A stretch of DNA of 64,000 nt, taken from Patagioenas fasciata. Lineage: Eukaryota > Chordata > Aves > Columbiformes > Columbidae. Made by a program: the position numbers and the translations under genes. This document shows positions 1-14,000 of the stretch, one piece after another. Numbering within the stretch: the stretch's first letter is position 1; each line of letters begins with the position of its first letter. The DNA lies in contig NC_092523.1 in NCBI RefSeq assembly GCF_037038585.1, positions 46,393,501 to 46,457,500 of the forward strand, written 5' to 3'. Under the pieces are notes generated by a model. It saw only the letters and a list, made by a program, of their open reading frames with translations. It ran no database searches and was not told the origin of the DNA.

Positions 1-3000
1 ATGTGACTGTCCTGGTATGTCTTGGAAATGTTTCTCAGTCTGCTTCCCCCCCACAGGGCTGGGGAGTTTGTGACAAAGCTGGAAAACATCTGACACGGAA
101 GTTTTTTTATAATTAATTTATTTCAGAATTTTAATTGATAGATTTCTCTATTTTCATTTATCCTAGCAGATCGAGACCCAGCCTTAAGCAAATGTTTTCT
201 TCTAAAGCAGATGGTAGGAAGATACGCTCACTGTATGAGTGCTGGTAGGCATGTCCTGCACAGCAAAAGACCCTTATTTTTTCCTCATCCAAAGACCAGA
301 GGTCTGAGTCTTCTTTTAGGCCTGGATTGTACTGTTTTATAGACTTTTATTTGTTTGGACATATAGGTGTTGATATCTCTTAGCAGCTTCGTTTTTCTTC
401 GTATATTTGCAGCTCATTCTTTTACAGACTTTTCTTCAAACTAAAATAAAGGTACTGAATCCAAAGGTAACTTGTGCCACTGATGCAATTGCTATTTGTA
501 GTTGTACTATGAAGAAATATACACTGTCAGTGTGGTCATCAGTATTAAAAACATACATATGGTAGTCGCTATTGGAAATAAATCAGATGTAAACATACTA
601 ATGGTGTTTTAAGTATCACGGGGCTTAACACCAAAATGTAGAACACTAGTTTAGGCATTCAGACACTGATGCTTGTCTTTTTTTTTTTTTTTTTTTTTTT
701 TTTTTCAGAAATACAACTTAAAAAAACAGCCTTAATAAATGCAAATAACAAGTGTCCCACAAGAATTTCGTGAAAAGCTCTTGTCTAGAATAATCAGATT
801 ATAGATTAATATTATAGAAAATAGATAATATGAGGAAAGTAAAATTCCCCCCAATGTAAGCAGAAGCTTAGGGGGTTTCTGTAGTCAGCACTAGAATTTC
901 CAAACAAATTACCAAGAGCAGCTGTCCCTGCTGAATAACTCTCCAGCTTTTCCATGAACCTGGACCAAAATCCACAGTTAATAATCACCATTTCCCCAGC
1001 TCATAGCTCTGGGCAGCGGTACTAAATGTACTAATTTGAGCTAACTCTGCTGCAGTATTTCAAGAAGAAACTTCTTTGGCAGGTTATTTTAAGGTGTCAA
1101 TTTAAAGGTTTGGCAAAGACGTCAAATTCTTCCACAGAAAAGCTGTTCCTATTCTCCACAGGGCTGTTAAATGTAGAAGCAACAGACTTCATTCTCCACT
1201 AACTGTAATTTTTCCACTATCCTGGTACTGTGATTTTCCAGCATGCTCTTGACAGTCTTGTTGGCTCTCCCGTACTAGAAGAAAGGGTTCTATTTATTTG
1301 TTTTGTCTTGACGACATTTTCATCATGAAGGAGGAGGCGGGCTTCAGAATACACAGCATGCATTGGAGTAGAAAGAAGAGGAGTGGTAGCTGTGGCCATA
1401 CTGTGAACACACATATAGCTCACAGCTGTGTATTTCACAGGAAAAATAAATGTGATAACACTAATAATAATGACGATGATGTGTGTGGTGACATTTGACA
1501 ATGCAGAAAATTTTTCAGACCAACCTTGACTCTAAGTATCCACATGTGACACTAAAAAGTGTCCCTGAACAGCCTCTATCTGCAAATGTCCTACAAAGAT
1601 GAATAAGGACCGAGATCTCTTGCCACAAAGACTGCTGCCTTACTGCAACAAATTCCTCTATTTCACTATGTCTCTGTAAAATAAGGTACTGCTAAATGGC
1701 AGTCACACTTCACAAGCTTAGAATAGTGACAGTAGTGAGTAATATATTAAAATAGAGCAATTCACCATGAAAATGCACATCACAACAAACCTCTTCTCCA
1801 TGCTTAAATGCCTCACTCCTCCTTACCGCCTTACCCCTAGGACTGAACTGAGTGGTACTTCAGGCAACCCCAGCTGGAGCAAAGTACTCAGGGAAGGTCT
1901 AGGCTTCTGGCTCTGTGTCCAGCAGTATTTCCTACACAGTGTAAATTATTCCTCTTGTGTCAGCTCAGGATGTCAGAAAAGCAAAATATTTAGAAATGGG
2001 ATGCTTGTCAAACTTACCAACATAAACATTTTGGAGGAGACAGCCAACTGCTCTGCTTTCTCCATTTAGCCAGGAATGAACCTGCCATTTGGGATTTTAA
2101 AACCATTTAATCATGCCTCTGATCAGTTCTATCAATAAGCAAATGCTTTATTCTATTTCATCGTTTGTATTACTTTTTAAAAAGCAGGAAGCAGATTTTC
2201 AAGCTCATTTTTCTTGGTTGGATGTTTGGTTTCTGGAGCTATTGCCTTGCAGAGACAGCTTAGCTCAGAGGTGTACGTGTGCTGACAAAAGCGAGCACAG
2301 TGAAACTCCCAGGCACTGAACTGCAACATCTGTCCTGGGGAGGCGGTTGTTCTCCTAAAGGAGCAGAAGATCATTCTGCCATTATTTTCCTCAGATTTCC
2401 AGTCTTACAGAAAGCTTTGACTGCAGTCCCAGAAGAGGGTCTCTCTCCTTAGAAGGCACTGAGAGATATTACAGGAGAGACTGGACTGTTTTAGCCTTAT
2501 CTCCCTCAGCAAGTCAGTTTGATGGAGCATTGCTGAACTTTCTACAACCAGGAGACCATAGCTAGTTCTCCTTGTGCAAGGAAAAGGTTGTAAAGTCTTT
2601 TCTTGCCCCTGTATATGCACAAGATTCAGAACAGCTGATAGGATAAAACACTTACCAATCCTTTCCTGCAACACCAGCAGTTTTTGCCATCTGTATGTGA
2701 GCTGCCTTAGCTTTATAACATTCAGTATTATAATTCTCTGGCAGATAAAAGATGAGTAAAATGTTAGCATTTATAAATGAGCGTTTCCCAGATCACTATG
2801 CCATGAAACAATTACTTAAGCTAACTGAAAAAAAAAAAAAAATACCAGTTCAGGTGAACTTAAAAATGAAACAGTTGATGAGTGAAATACAGATCATACA
2901 ATTATGCTGCAAATGTGTAGTTTTGTTCTCTTGAACCAGTACTTCAAGTGGACAAAAGGCCTTTAAAACTGTGCTAAAAAGCCTCAGAAGAAACCCAGAT

Positions 3001-6000
3001 CTGTTCTAGAGTCAGTTTAGACTCCTACTGAGGCTGATGTGAGTTCACCTGAGCAATTACTGCAAGACCTGGTTGAGTGGGCAGCTGCCTTGGAGGTCCT
3101 ATAAGAGTGCAGGCCTGTTAGCCTGCCTTGAAATCAGCTGTTGTTGGAATCAGCTGAGTGGAAAGGCCGGCAGATGATAGCTCCACAGAAACATGCTTGC
3201 AATGTTGGTGCAAAATGGGAGTACTCAGTTCTGACTTGCATTTACAGCCTGGCACCACTGGCTTGAAGTCAAGCATTTCCCTAATGCTTAAGGCCTTGAA
3301 ATTACCATGCAAAATTGTAGGGTAGTTAGTAAAACTGCTCGAAGAAGTAATGCTGTCAGAACCTTTGAACAGGTTCATCTGTTCTTTTCTCACTCTTCTT
3401 CCCATTTTAAAAAGGTTTATGACAAGCAGAGGATGATACTCTTTTGCCTCCTGAGGAATCCTACGTATTGAAGCTGTGACTCAATTATCTGTGAAGCTTT
3501 TCAGAAATCTTCAGCACTGCAGCAAAATTTAGTGTGGATTAGCTTCCAGCTGAGAAAATAATAGGTGGGAGTTTTGTTCCTTTACATATGGGAGAAAAAA
3601 GACATCGATATTTCTACATAAAATAGTAGCAATTTTTTTCTGTGTATAAATAATTGCTGATAATGATGTAGGGGAAGGAGCAACTCAGCCCTGTACCTAC
3701 AACACTGTGTGCCTAATTTTTTGGCCTTGTTCGTGTGTTTAGCTTTACTCCTTCAGCCTTCAACCCCTTCTGTTTGGTAGAGAAGTAACTACAGTGAGCA
3801 TTTTCATCTGAAATCTCATTTCTAGGTTGCTGTAATATTTGCAGCACAGTGACACATTAGAAGGAAAAACAAAAGCCTGAGGCTAAATTCCATGCCCTGT
3901 TTCAGTATTTTTAAATTACTGAAGATCAAACCCCTAATATAGCCACTGTGAATTACACTGGAAATGAGCAAAACCTGCTATTGCCTTTCCCAGGAATTCG
4001 AAGTAATGCCTGTAATGGTTTCACAGTTTTTTGGCTCAAGCTGAGCATGCTTAAAATGACAGTTATGCACCCAGACCTTCTGCAGCTCTAGTCCAGCAGC
4101 CCTCTTGCACAGAGCCCTTTTGGGAACTTTGTGGTTACCTCAGGGGTGCACTCCTTTTTTTTTTCCAAGAGAAGAGCACTGGGCCAGGTCCTCAGCACCA
4201 AAGAAATTGTAGGTCCCTGAGGCACCGGCAGGACAAATTAGCCATTGTTGTCAGCTGTGGCTTGGGGCAGAGCAGGATCTGGGCAGGGGCCTGGCATGTC
4301 CACCACCTTACAGCTGAGCTAAGGGGGAAGCAGGACCCTGCACTGAGCTGCTGTGTGCCTTGAGGAAAAGAAGTCACAAGAGCTTATTTTTTGCTTGCTT
4401 TTTGGGGACATATGATGGATATGTGCTGTTGAGAGCTCTGTCAGGTAAGCGAATACTGGTTTTATGTGACTTATTTTTTTGAAGAAGCTTTGATGCTTGG
4501 TCCTAGCCATATGCTAGTGTATGTTAGGTATCTTTGTTTCTTGTGAAGACTGGGTTTTACTGGTGCTCTAAATCCTACCTGTTGTGTTTACCAGTAAGTC
4601 AGTTCTCACTGTTACTGCCAGTGAAGAGCATTTTAAGTGATGTTCTGGCTCATGATATGGTCAAACTGGTGCTTAAATTCTGTTTGCAGAAATTGTGTTG
4701 ATGGAGGTGATGGGGCAGAAAAATAGATCTTGTTTGTAGCCAAGTGGTTTGACCACAAGGTACTGGCAGTTTACTTACTATGTAAGCTGAGAAATATGAA
4801 TGCAGCTGAGAAAGACGAAATGACCGTGTTCTGCCGTTTCCTTCCATGGTTGTACTTTTTAAGCAGTTTTCCTAAGCTATTATGCTTGCACCTGAAAAGC
4901 TGTGCTCTGATGTGGGAGATAGCTATATGAAAAGATAAGTCTGAAACATAGTCCTAGAATATTCCCTTCTGTCAACATCTAGGGGTTCTTTCAGTAGGTG
5001 CAGAGAGCTCTACTGGTGGGAAGGAGAGAAGAAGATAAAACAGTCTGCTCTAATATATTATCTAACTGGGGGAAACACTGTGGAAAAATAAAGCACCTGT
5101 GTAGAGAGGAGAGAAAAAGTAAAGAGTGAAACAACCCACATATTTAGATTCTGAGATGAGGAAATGAATGATATTCATCAACACCCTAGCTGATGCTAAC
5201 ACAGTGGGTAGCTGATTACAAGAGGAAACGTTTATGTTAATATCTTACTTTGTGATTCCATTTTCTTTCAGCTTCTACCATCTGTTTTAAAATACATGTT
5301 TCTGTTAGGACGCTAATAAGTACACGTGGTTTAATGCTGCATACTAGTCACCAGTAGCTCTCACTGACGTAAAACGTGTTTTGCCTGAAGCTGGTCTGCT
5401 AGATCTGGTCCCTGTTTGAATTACAGTTTCTGGTAAATGCTGAAGTGGGGGGAATGTTTACAGAAAGATATGTTCACATGTCTCTTCTGCTTTATTTGGA
5501 AATGGTCCCTCAAAATGTAGCTAAACTTTGTAATGTTTGGAATTGCGTTTGGAGCCAGGGGAGCCCATTTATAATAGCAGGCACATGTCTGGTTTTCTTC
5601 ATTACCTGCTGTGTGATAGTTTTCATGACTAAAGGTGGCACTGTTTGGGCATTTCCTTCAGTTATAAGCGGGGTTTGTTTAGCTATAACTAAATAGAAGT
5701 GTTGCAAAATGGGAAGTTAATTTGTTGGTGTAATGTGAAGTTTCCTCCCAAGCAAGGAAGGAAGTCGGTGGTTTTGAAAAGTTTAATTAAGCGCCTCTGA
5801 AAGGGGAGAAGGTGAATACTTTGCATTCAGGATTTGTGTGAAACTTTTAATACTTAGAACCTCTGAGAGCTGTGGCACAAAACTAGTCTGATGGTTTTCA
5901 GCATCATCGCACCCCTTGCCTTAAATCTGAGTGTTTAGCATTTCGTGTAATGTTTTCCTGCTCCTCAATAAAAAAGCCTGTGTGAACATATGTGTGCGTA

Positions 6001-9000
6001 AAACATTTATATGACTGTTCAGACCAATGGCATGGAATAGTCAGAGAAAATGAGTAAATGTGGCGTCCTCAGCTCAGCCATAAACCAAAGATTTTTCTTT
6101 TGTAGGCACGTGAATCACCATCGCTTTCCTTCCAGAGCACACAGGAAGCAAAGAATGCAGTCAGATGTTGAATTTGGCTGGTTCCTGGGGATCTGTATGA
6201 CTCACCTCTGCTAAAATTAGCTAAGCTTAATTTGTAGCTTGTTGCTCAGTAAACAAAAGAAAACAAACAAAAAAACCCTAAAATATCAATCAGGCACCAA
6301 GGGATGCTGTTGATTTTGCCTTCTTGATGACAAACTTGAAAATTAATACCACTTATTGGTGTTTCTGATAATGTCATAAGATGACGTGCACATGAGCGAG
6401 CGGCAGTATTTTGTCTCTCTCCTTGGTCTCGCCTGAGCCTTGCTGCTGCTGAGCAACACGTGAGAACATACAAACCCTGCATAGAAATTAGTGCTGCAGG
6501 TTGGACTCCCACTAGAAAATGTGGTTTTGTTATGTAGCAGATGCTGGCCAGTGTAGAAATAGGACTTAATGTTAACCTTGCCATTTAAGCTCAGGCTTGG
6601 TGGCAAAGATACTATAATCATCGTTCATTTAATGAAATTTAACAAACTTCAATAAATATGTATTTTTAATGTTAAGATCTTTATTGCAGTTGTTTTCATG
6701 TGTAGCTTTTCTTTCTTTGAAGATGGATGTTGAGGTATTTTTTTCATTGAAATGACACCTGCACTACCCAGGAGAGTTATAACTGGTTTTGTGCTACTGA
6801 AAAATAAACACATCTTCCCGAAATAGAGGTTTGTTTTCCTAAAAGAGTGACCCTCAACTCAGTTTTAACTTATTTGATTTTGTGGATGGACATTAATACT
6901 AAGAAGATGATGAATCCTTCTGGATTTGCATTTTTACATATTTTTAGTACCAAAAAACTTAATCGTTACTAAGTTCATTTTCAGTGTGGTAATAAAACTT
7001 AATCAGAAATTACTGTCTTTCACTCTGAATGTTATAAATCACATACAAGTTTTATGTCTTAAACTTATTTGCACAGAGGATTAGACAGGATCTTCTAATC
7101 CTCATTCCTTTTCATCTGTTTTATTAATAAACTATAAATACTCATTCTAAGTATGTCATACTCGCCATGGGCCTGATCCTGAGAGATGCTGAGTATCTGG
7201 GACCACGTAGACCGTCATTCACATCCTGCTCCAGCATCATTCCTGCTTTCTCAGCAGCCTGCTTTAGCCAGAGCTGTTTTGTCCTCACGTTGGTTATGTG
7301 CCATCAGGCTACCAGCATATGCAACACTTTAGATGTCCATGCTTGACAAGGATGGTGTAGCTGCAGCAGATCTCACAGGGCACCAAGGCTGCAGAGGCAT
7401 GCCTGTGCTTAAAATTCTACCTTGTGTGTGTTCCACCGGGCCTTACACACGTGCAAATAGCTGAATGGCTCAGGATGCATTATATTTTACAAAGTAAGAT
7501 TAAAAAATTGCAAATTTGTGTCTTGCTGTGTTTCTTAATGCTGGCAGTCTCAGGTAGAGAGGATGGAATGCTTGCATGCACGAGTCAAGAATGTGGGATT
7601 TTAACACCAGTATTGAGTGAGACTTGCAATGTAACTACAGCTGAAATTTGTCCACCTGAGGTGTCCCACCTGCCATTTAATAATATATAATGTTGATTGA
7701 ATTTGAAAGGATCTTGCATTTGCCTTTGGCATAGTCAGGCTTTTGCAGATCATCACTAATAACACTGCTATGAGGTGAGAGAGGCTTTAAATGGATATGG
7801 GTGGGGAAACAGAGGAAGGGGACAATATATTGTGGGCACCTAGTGCAAATGGGACAGTGACAGCATAAAATTGCTACTGCTGTCTCTGCGATAAATTCAT
7901 GCAGTCAAGAGGAGTACAGAAACAAGTTGAACAGCATATTTCAGGTAACTCCATCCAAGTAATTTTCCTTTTACTGCTTTTTACAGTCCTACAGTGCAGT
8001 GCTACGCCAATAAATGAGATTGATAGCAGGTCTCCTGGAACAAAGGTGCCTCGGCAATTATCCAGGACAGCTTGCCAGTTTTCCTGGGGCCTGCCAGGAG
8101 TGGCGTCTGAGCCAGGTGTGACTTCTTTGGTGTGTGCATATATAGATACATTCCAGACTCGGAGGGCTTCTGACTGTGCAAAGGCAGGGACATGTCCAGT
8201 TGTGGAGTGGGGAAGTTTGAGGAAGTCATGGAGGAAGAGGGTGGCTGGAAGCTGTTTGCACCGATGTGCCATTATCTCCAGTCTGCTCTGGAGTTGTCCC
8301 TAAGAAACGGTGAGCCATTGCATGAGATGAGACTAGACAGATGGCATCGCATGAGAAGTTCTGATGGTGGCTGAGTGCGCTTTCTTGGGAACAGACTGGA
8401 GGGAGTCATGGGCTTCATAAGTTTCAAGATGAGACCTTGTTGACCAAGGCAGGTTGAGTGAGACGGGACAGGGATCTGTGCTTATGTGTCTCTGCTGCTA
8501 CATTTGACAGATGGCTCTGCTCAGATAACTCATAAAGACAAATAGAGATGGTCTTGGAAAGGTGGGAGGAAAACGAGACAGATGAAAACCACCCAGCAAG
8601 TTCTGTGTTCATCAAACCATGCAATTTTTAACTTTTAACAACCACCTGAAAGAAAACATTGAAACTCACAGTAACTCTCAAAATGCACTTACTGCGATAT
8701 TAGCTAACTCTTGAGACTGATCCCTCAAATAGTACTAAAATAATACACAGTAGGCTTTGTAGGTCTTGTTAAAAATTTATTATTTGTCTTCTGATTTTTC
8801 AGATGCCAAAGTTCCCTTGAGACATACCTACAAGTTTTTTCTTTGTAACTAGTGTCAGTAGGAAAACATCATGTAATTGGTTAGACTGCTGTGTTTTTTT
8901 TCTTTTCCTGCTCCAGCAGCCAGAGCTCAAAGAGCATGACAAAAAATTTCAACAAATTAGTGAAAGCTGGTGATGTTGAGGCTTGAATCAGTGATTAATA

Positions 9001-10347
9001 CATTACCAAATACAAAGGTTAGATCTTTATTTTAGTAAAGCAAGGATGGGGGTGGGGAAACTGTGACCTTCGTAAACAGCTGTGTAAGTCAGAGACTGGC
9101 ACTAAGAAAACAGACAGGAGTAAAATTGGCCATGAGTAAACCCTGGTGGCAAAATGTGAAAAAGTCCTTACTTGGAAAAGCAAAGCTCTGGGACAAGCCC
9201 TTGTCATAGTAACAGGAGCAGCAGTGGTTGTATTCTAAGAGGTGACTTGGTCTGTGGAGGGAATGGAGTTGGGTGCTCTGCTTCCTTCTTTAACATCTTA
9301 AGAGGGTTCCTGGTCTTCCTAAAAAGAGAAACTTGCACTATGGAAATTCGCAAGTGGTGCTTATTTGAAAACAGCAAAGTACTCCTAAAGCAAGTCCAAA
9401 ATGTCTCAACTATCTCATTTTAACTCCACAGTAAGCGACTGTGAAATTTTCTTTGAGACTTAAACCAATAATGATCCATACAGTACTTAATTATGTATCC
9501 AATAAAAAATCTAATTATCTGTGTTAGATTGAGAGTTTTGTTAGTGTCTCCCAGACCATGGCATGCTGGCCATGCATGATTTCAGGAGATGTACAAAGGA
9601 CCAAAGAAAAATAATTTGAACTTGTTTCATTCTAGCTTGTGGCATTGTTGTTGTGTGTTTAAAACATTAAATACTTCACAGTCTTTTTTCTTTCGTGGTC
9701 ATCTGAAACAAAATTTCTTTCATATAACTTGTGAGAGAAGAAACAGGATTTGAACCATGCCCTCTAAATGAAGACTTGTACAATAGTTTCCTACAAATTA
9801 TAGTGTAGTAAAATGCAATTAATATTTTGATGTGACTCAAAAGTGAACTTTCCCAGTCTCCAACAGCAAGTTTGCTCTCACGAATGTACTGCTCTGAAAA
9901 GCTGATGTGTGTGTTGGGCATACTAAAATGAAAAATATGAGCTGGTTTCTCCCCCCCCCCCAGTTCTTACTGAACTATCACAAATTCTTACAAAAAATGG
10001 TGCAGGTCTGCAGGCCTACAGGATTGAGGTGCACTGCTTGCTGGTGTCTCAGCCTACAAGGACACCCTTGCACCTTTCTGCACTACGTCCTTTGCTGGAA
10101 ATTAGTCTCCTCCACACAGACACCAACACCACCACATATCAGCTACTCACCCCCAGAGCAGTTAGATACGGATGCAATTCATAACTTTTTTGATACATTA
10201 GGAGGAACACACAGATGTGATTTTACATACTATCCTGATTTTAAAGATTGTGAGACATCTCCCATCCAAGCAACTAAGGGATATATATATATATTTTTTT
10301 TTTTTTTTGGCTTACCTCATATACTTTCTAGTTTCATGGCCTTATTC
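1..10347. other. Intergenic DNA, no supportable gene
   Basis: AT-rich sequence with only short scattered frames. A pair of overlapping antisense frames of about 130 codons at 7874-8303 has no recognisable motif. No transposon other than simple T, A and C runs could be named. Confidence 0.65.
678..705. repeat. T28 homopolymer
   Basis: Uninterrupted run of 28 T followed by CAG. It could be a decayed poly(A) tail of a minus-strand insertion, but no adjacent element is recognised. Confidence 0.9.
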
Positions 10348-11080
10348 AAGTTGGACAGGACCTCTGGAGGTCTCTAGTTCAACCCTTGCTCCAGCAAGAC
10401 CAACAACTAAGCCAGATCAAGCACCAGGGATATTGTCCAGAGGAGTTCTGAGCATCTGCAAGGACAGAGATTTGATATCCTCTCCAGGCATCCTTTTGCA
10501 GGGTTTAAACACCTTCATTGGCGGGGGTGGGGGAGGGGGAGGAGAAGAAATTAATTTCCCTTGCTCCTACTTGTGACCATTGCTTCTGGTACTCTCACCA
10601 TGTGCTTCTGAGAAGGATCTGACTGTCTTCTCTCCAGCCCCCCCCATGCTAGCCATAGTGGCAGCCAGACATCAGGTCCTTTTGCAGGCTGAGAATGCTC
10701 CTCATGCATTGTGTGCTCCAGCCCTTGACCTTCACAGTAGCCCTCTACTGATCTCCCTGTCTCCTGTGCTGGGGTCACACAGCTGGACACTGTTCCAGGT
10801 GCGGCTCTAAATGATAAACAGCAGGGGAAAAATACTTTCCTTGACCTTTTGGCTAATTCTTGCCTAACTGCACACGTAGCTGGCCTTCATCATCACAAGG
10901 ATGTTCTGCTGCCCTGTCTGCCTGCCTGCGTCCTTCTGCAGGGATGGTCCCCAGCAAATCCTGAGCTGTGCACATAGCCAGTGGTGCTGCAGCCACCCAG
11001 CAGGACAGAGGTTGCCTTCCAGGTTAGCATGGAATCCTCTTCCCCATGTGCTGGATCACATTTCGCGTGAACCACATTTT
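10348..11080 (-). mobile_element. CR1 LINE fragment, old and 5'-truncated
   Basis: The left part (10348-10520) matches the reverse complement of a CR1 3' region: TTGGACAGGACCTCTGGAGG, then TCTCTAGTTCAACCC, CAGATCAAG and CAAGGACAGAGATTT. The match resumes after a G-rich tract (10521-10545): ACCATTGCTTCTGGT, ACTGTTCCAGGTGCGGC, CCTTGACCTTTTGGCTA and TAGCTGGCCTTCATCATCAC all follow the order of the CR1 ORF2 end read in reverse. Divergence is high and many small indels are present, so the insertion is old. The right limit is approximate. Confidence 0.75.
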
Positions 11081-14000
11081 CATCAGTCACGTGCTGCATC
11101 ACTGTGTAGATAAGATAATTGCTTATCTGTTGCTAAGGATGACACTTGGCAGTGAAGTAGTATTCCAGAGTAATGCTGGGTGATTTGGGATGATCCTCTC
11201 ACTGGTGTGCTATGTGTAAATAATATGCATTTGACATAGTATTCTTGTATACAGTCATTTGACAATGTTCCCTCAGTAGATCAAAAAGCTGTTACATAAT
11301 CCTTTTCCTAACGTAGGAAACATTTGACAAGTTATTGCTAAAGCTGAGTACTATTTATAGGTTGTTTTAGTATTTAGTTCTGAACTCATGGTGACTAATG
11401 ATAAAAATGATACTGTACAACCATCATGTATTTTTAAATACTCTCTGGTAGGTCTCTCCTAATGCTTTACTGTGATTATTTTTTTTCATGAAGTAAGGAT
11501 GGGGAAAAGTTTCAAACAGTTTTTTCTTTCCCTTTTGGGGACAAAAAAACACCGAAGAGCGTAATTCTAATCCAGTGCCTCTTTAAAAAAAAGTTGGATA
11601 ACAAAATTTCAAACTTGAAATATCAGCTCACTGAAGTCAATGGGATTTTTGACAGCAATTCCTTTACAACCTTTTTCTGCTGAGGGAAGGAGGTTGAATC
11701 ACAAATGTGAGTGTGTTGCCTGTGGGGAATTCAGTTTGTTATAATTCAGTGAAGTTCTTCCCTGAGCCAGAAGAATTCTGTCTCTTGTTTCAAAGCCTAT
11801 TTTTTAGCCTATTTTAATTGCATAAATAGATTTAAGTTGTGCAGCTGTGATACCAGACGAATGTCTCCACAGTGGCAATATTATTATACTTAGACTATAA
11901 GATGCTTCAACCAGTAACCTTGGCTGTCACCGCTAAGATGCAGCCAGCAGGCTGGGAGGCCCTCTTCCAATTTCTTTAGCAAGTTAGTGGTTGGTGAGAG
12001 GTAGAGAAATAACACAGGACAGACTCTGCCACAGGAAGCAATGTTACTCCTATTTCTATGCCCTTTGCATCTCACGAGTAAACTCCTCCACACTGCGGCC
12101 GCAGCATCTGTCCTCTCCCACAGCTGGAGGCACTTCAAGCTTGAGGAGGGTGGACTGAGAAATGGGGAAGGGAAAAGAGGTGGACATAGGCTTTGCCCCG
12201 CAGGGTACAGCAGCTTGGATAGGTCTCCAGTAATCCATTTATGTCAGACTAAATGAGTATGAGCAGAGGTAAGTTGTTAAAAGGGCACAGAGGTAGGACT
12301 CACCAAGATTATTTGCATCAAAAGGCTGAATTTGCAGGACCTGTGTTACACAAGCCAAAAAGATTTGATCTATAGGTTGTGAGTATTCCTGATGGAATCT
12401 GAGGGGCAAGAGACTTGGGAGCTGCTGCTGCTGTAGGGGCTGCCCCTTGGGAGCTGCTGCCTCCTCCCTGCCCAGCACAGGCCAGCACCCTGAGCACCCC
12501 ACCGTGTGCCTTCTTCTTCACATCACAGGCTAATGCAGAATTATAGTTCATTTGTCTGGGCCAATTAAGTCAGATAATTAAAATGGCCTTTTCTTTTTGC
12601 CCTCTGTCAGATTAATCTCTTAGCCATGGTGTTCGAATTATGACTTCTTTTATTCATGTTTTAAAAACTAATTTTCTGTGCCCGTGTGCTGAGACCCCAG
12701 TTTAAAATAACAGCAGTGTAACAAACAAGCCAAGCTGTTCCTGGACGAGTGAAGCCAGGGGAGTTACTCAAAACGTAGTGAGAACTGATAGGATCTGGCT
12801 GCCTTTGTGCCGTGAAAGGCATTCTTAATTTCTTTTAAAACTGGAAGTTACCCAAGCCCCTAACTTTTGAGCGTGCTGAAATTTATTGTGTGGCTGAAAG
12901 GGGAATTTTTGCATGCTTACAGCCCTTTGCTGCCCCTGGGGTTCCCCAGGAAGGCAGGCAAGTGTGCCCACAGAGCTGCCCGTGGCTGCCCCAGGGACCT
13001 GCCAACAGCAGCACCCCCAGCCCCTGCTCAGCAGGGCAGCAACATTCTCTATGCCTCATGTGCCACCTGCGGTTAGGATGTCACCTGGGTTAGGATGTTG
13101 TTGCTGACACTGTCCTGTCCCTCGGCTTTCCCTGTTGAACTTGTCTTCAACAGCAACAAAAACAAAATTCTTCAAGCCAAGCCTTGCTTCTTTCCTCTTC
13201 ATCTTTTCTCTACCCTGCCTGGATATTTCAGGATACAAAAATATAAACATATGTCTGAGGCTTATTAGGTGTGCACATCTTCCAAAACTGGCTGTTATTT
13301 TAAGCATTTGACACTGAGTTTTGGCTGTGGAGGTGTTATACTGAATGCAGGCTCTGGTCCATCACAGCTGAACAAAGCCAAGCCAGACTCAAGACTGATC
13401 TTCTTGTCCTTCTGTGATACGCATTCACTTGTAAAAACTGATTAATTAGTTGCAGTACAGAGGCTTTGTTCAGTGAAAATCTATTCTGAAAATTTGTTAT
13501 TGCAGTGAGTGTCTTTGATTATGATGGCATGAATAACTGCTTTGGAAAAAAAATTAAGGAATATTAAATAAGAAGCTCATACATGAGAACCTATTTCTTG
13601 AAAACTTCTAAAATTCCTCACTTATTATCAGGTATTGCAAAGTTGGAGATGAAAGTAACCAACATTAAAGAAATTATAATATCTTTTCATAAAGCTGTAA
13701 GTTAATTTAATCAGAGCCTTCATTGTCTCAATAATTGAAACCATTGGTTGCCTGTCATCATAGGCTGATATTAATGACTGTTAGATATTGCTCTCAGTCT
13801 AGTACCTTGCATGTACAAGGATTCATCCTGATACCACGTTTTATCTTTCACGTAACTGCTATTAGAGTTATCACTGAGTTTGGCTGCCTTCAAAGCCTAA
13901 CTTGAGCCGCTGACTTTATTCCCGTTTTCCACCAGGATTTAGTGTGATAGGGAGAGCATGGTCATATCAGAAATTTGGTTTAATGAGAACAAGGTTTTGA

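Noticed and set aside
7874-8303. Overlapping sense and antisense frames of about 130 codons
   Set aside because: No motif, splice context or promoter; mutual overlap suggests a locally stop-poor stretch.
10551-11113. Several 60-80 codon frames on both strands
   Set aside because: They fall inside the degenerate CR1 fragment.
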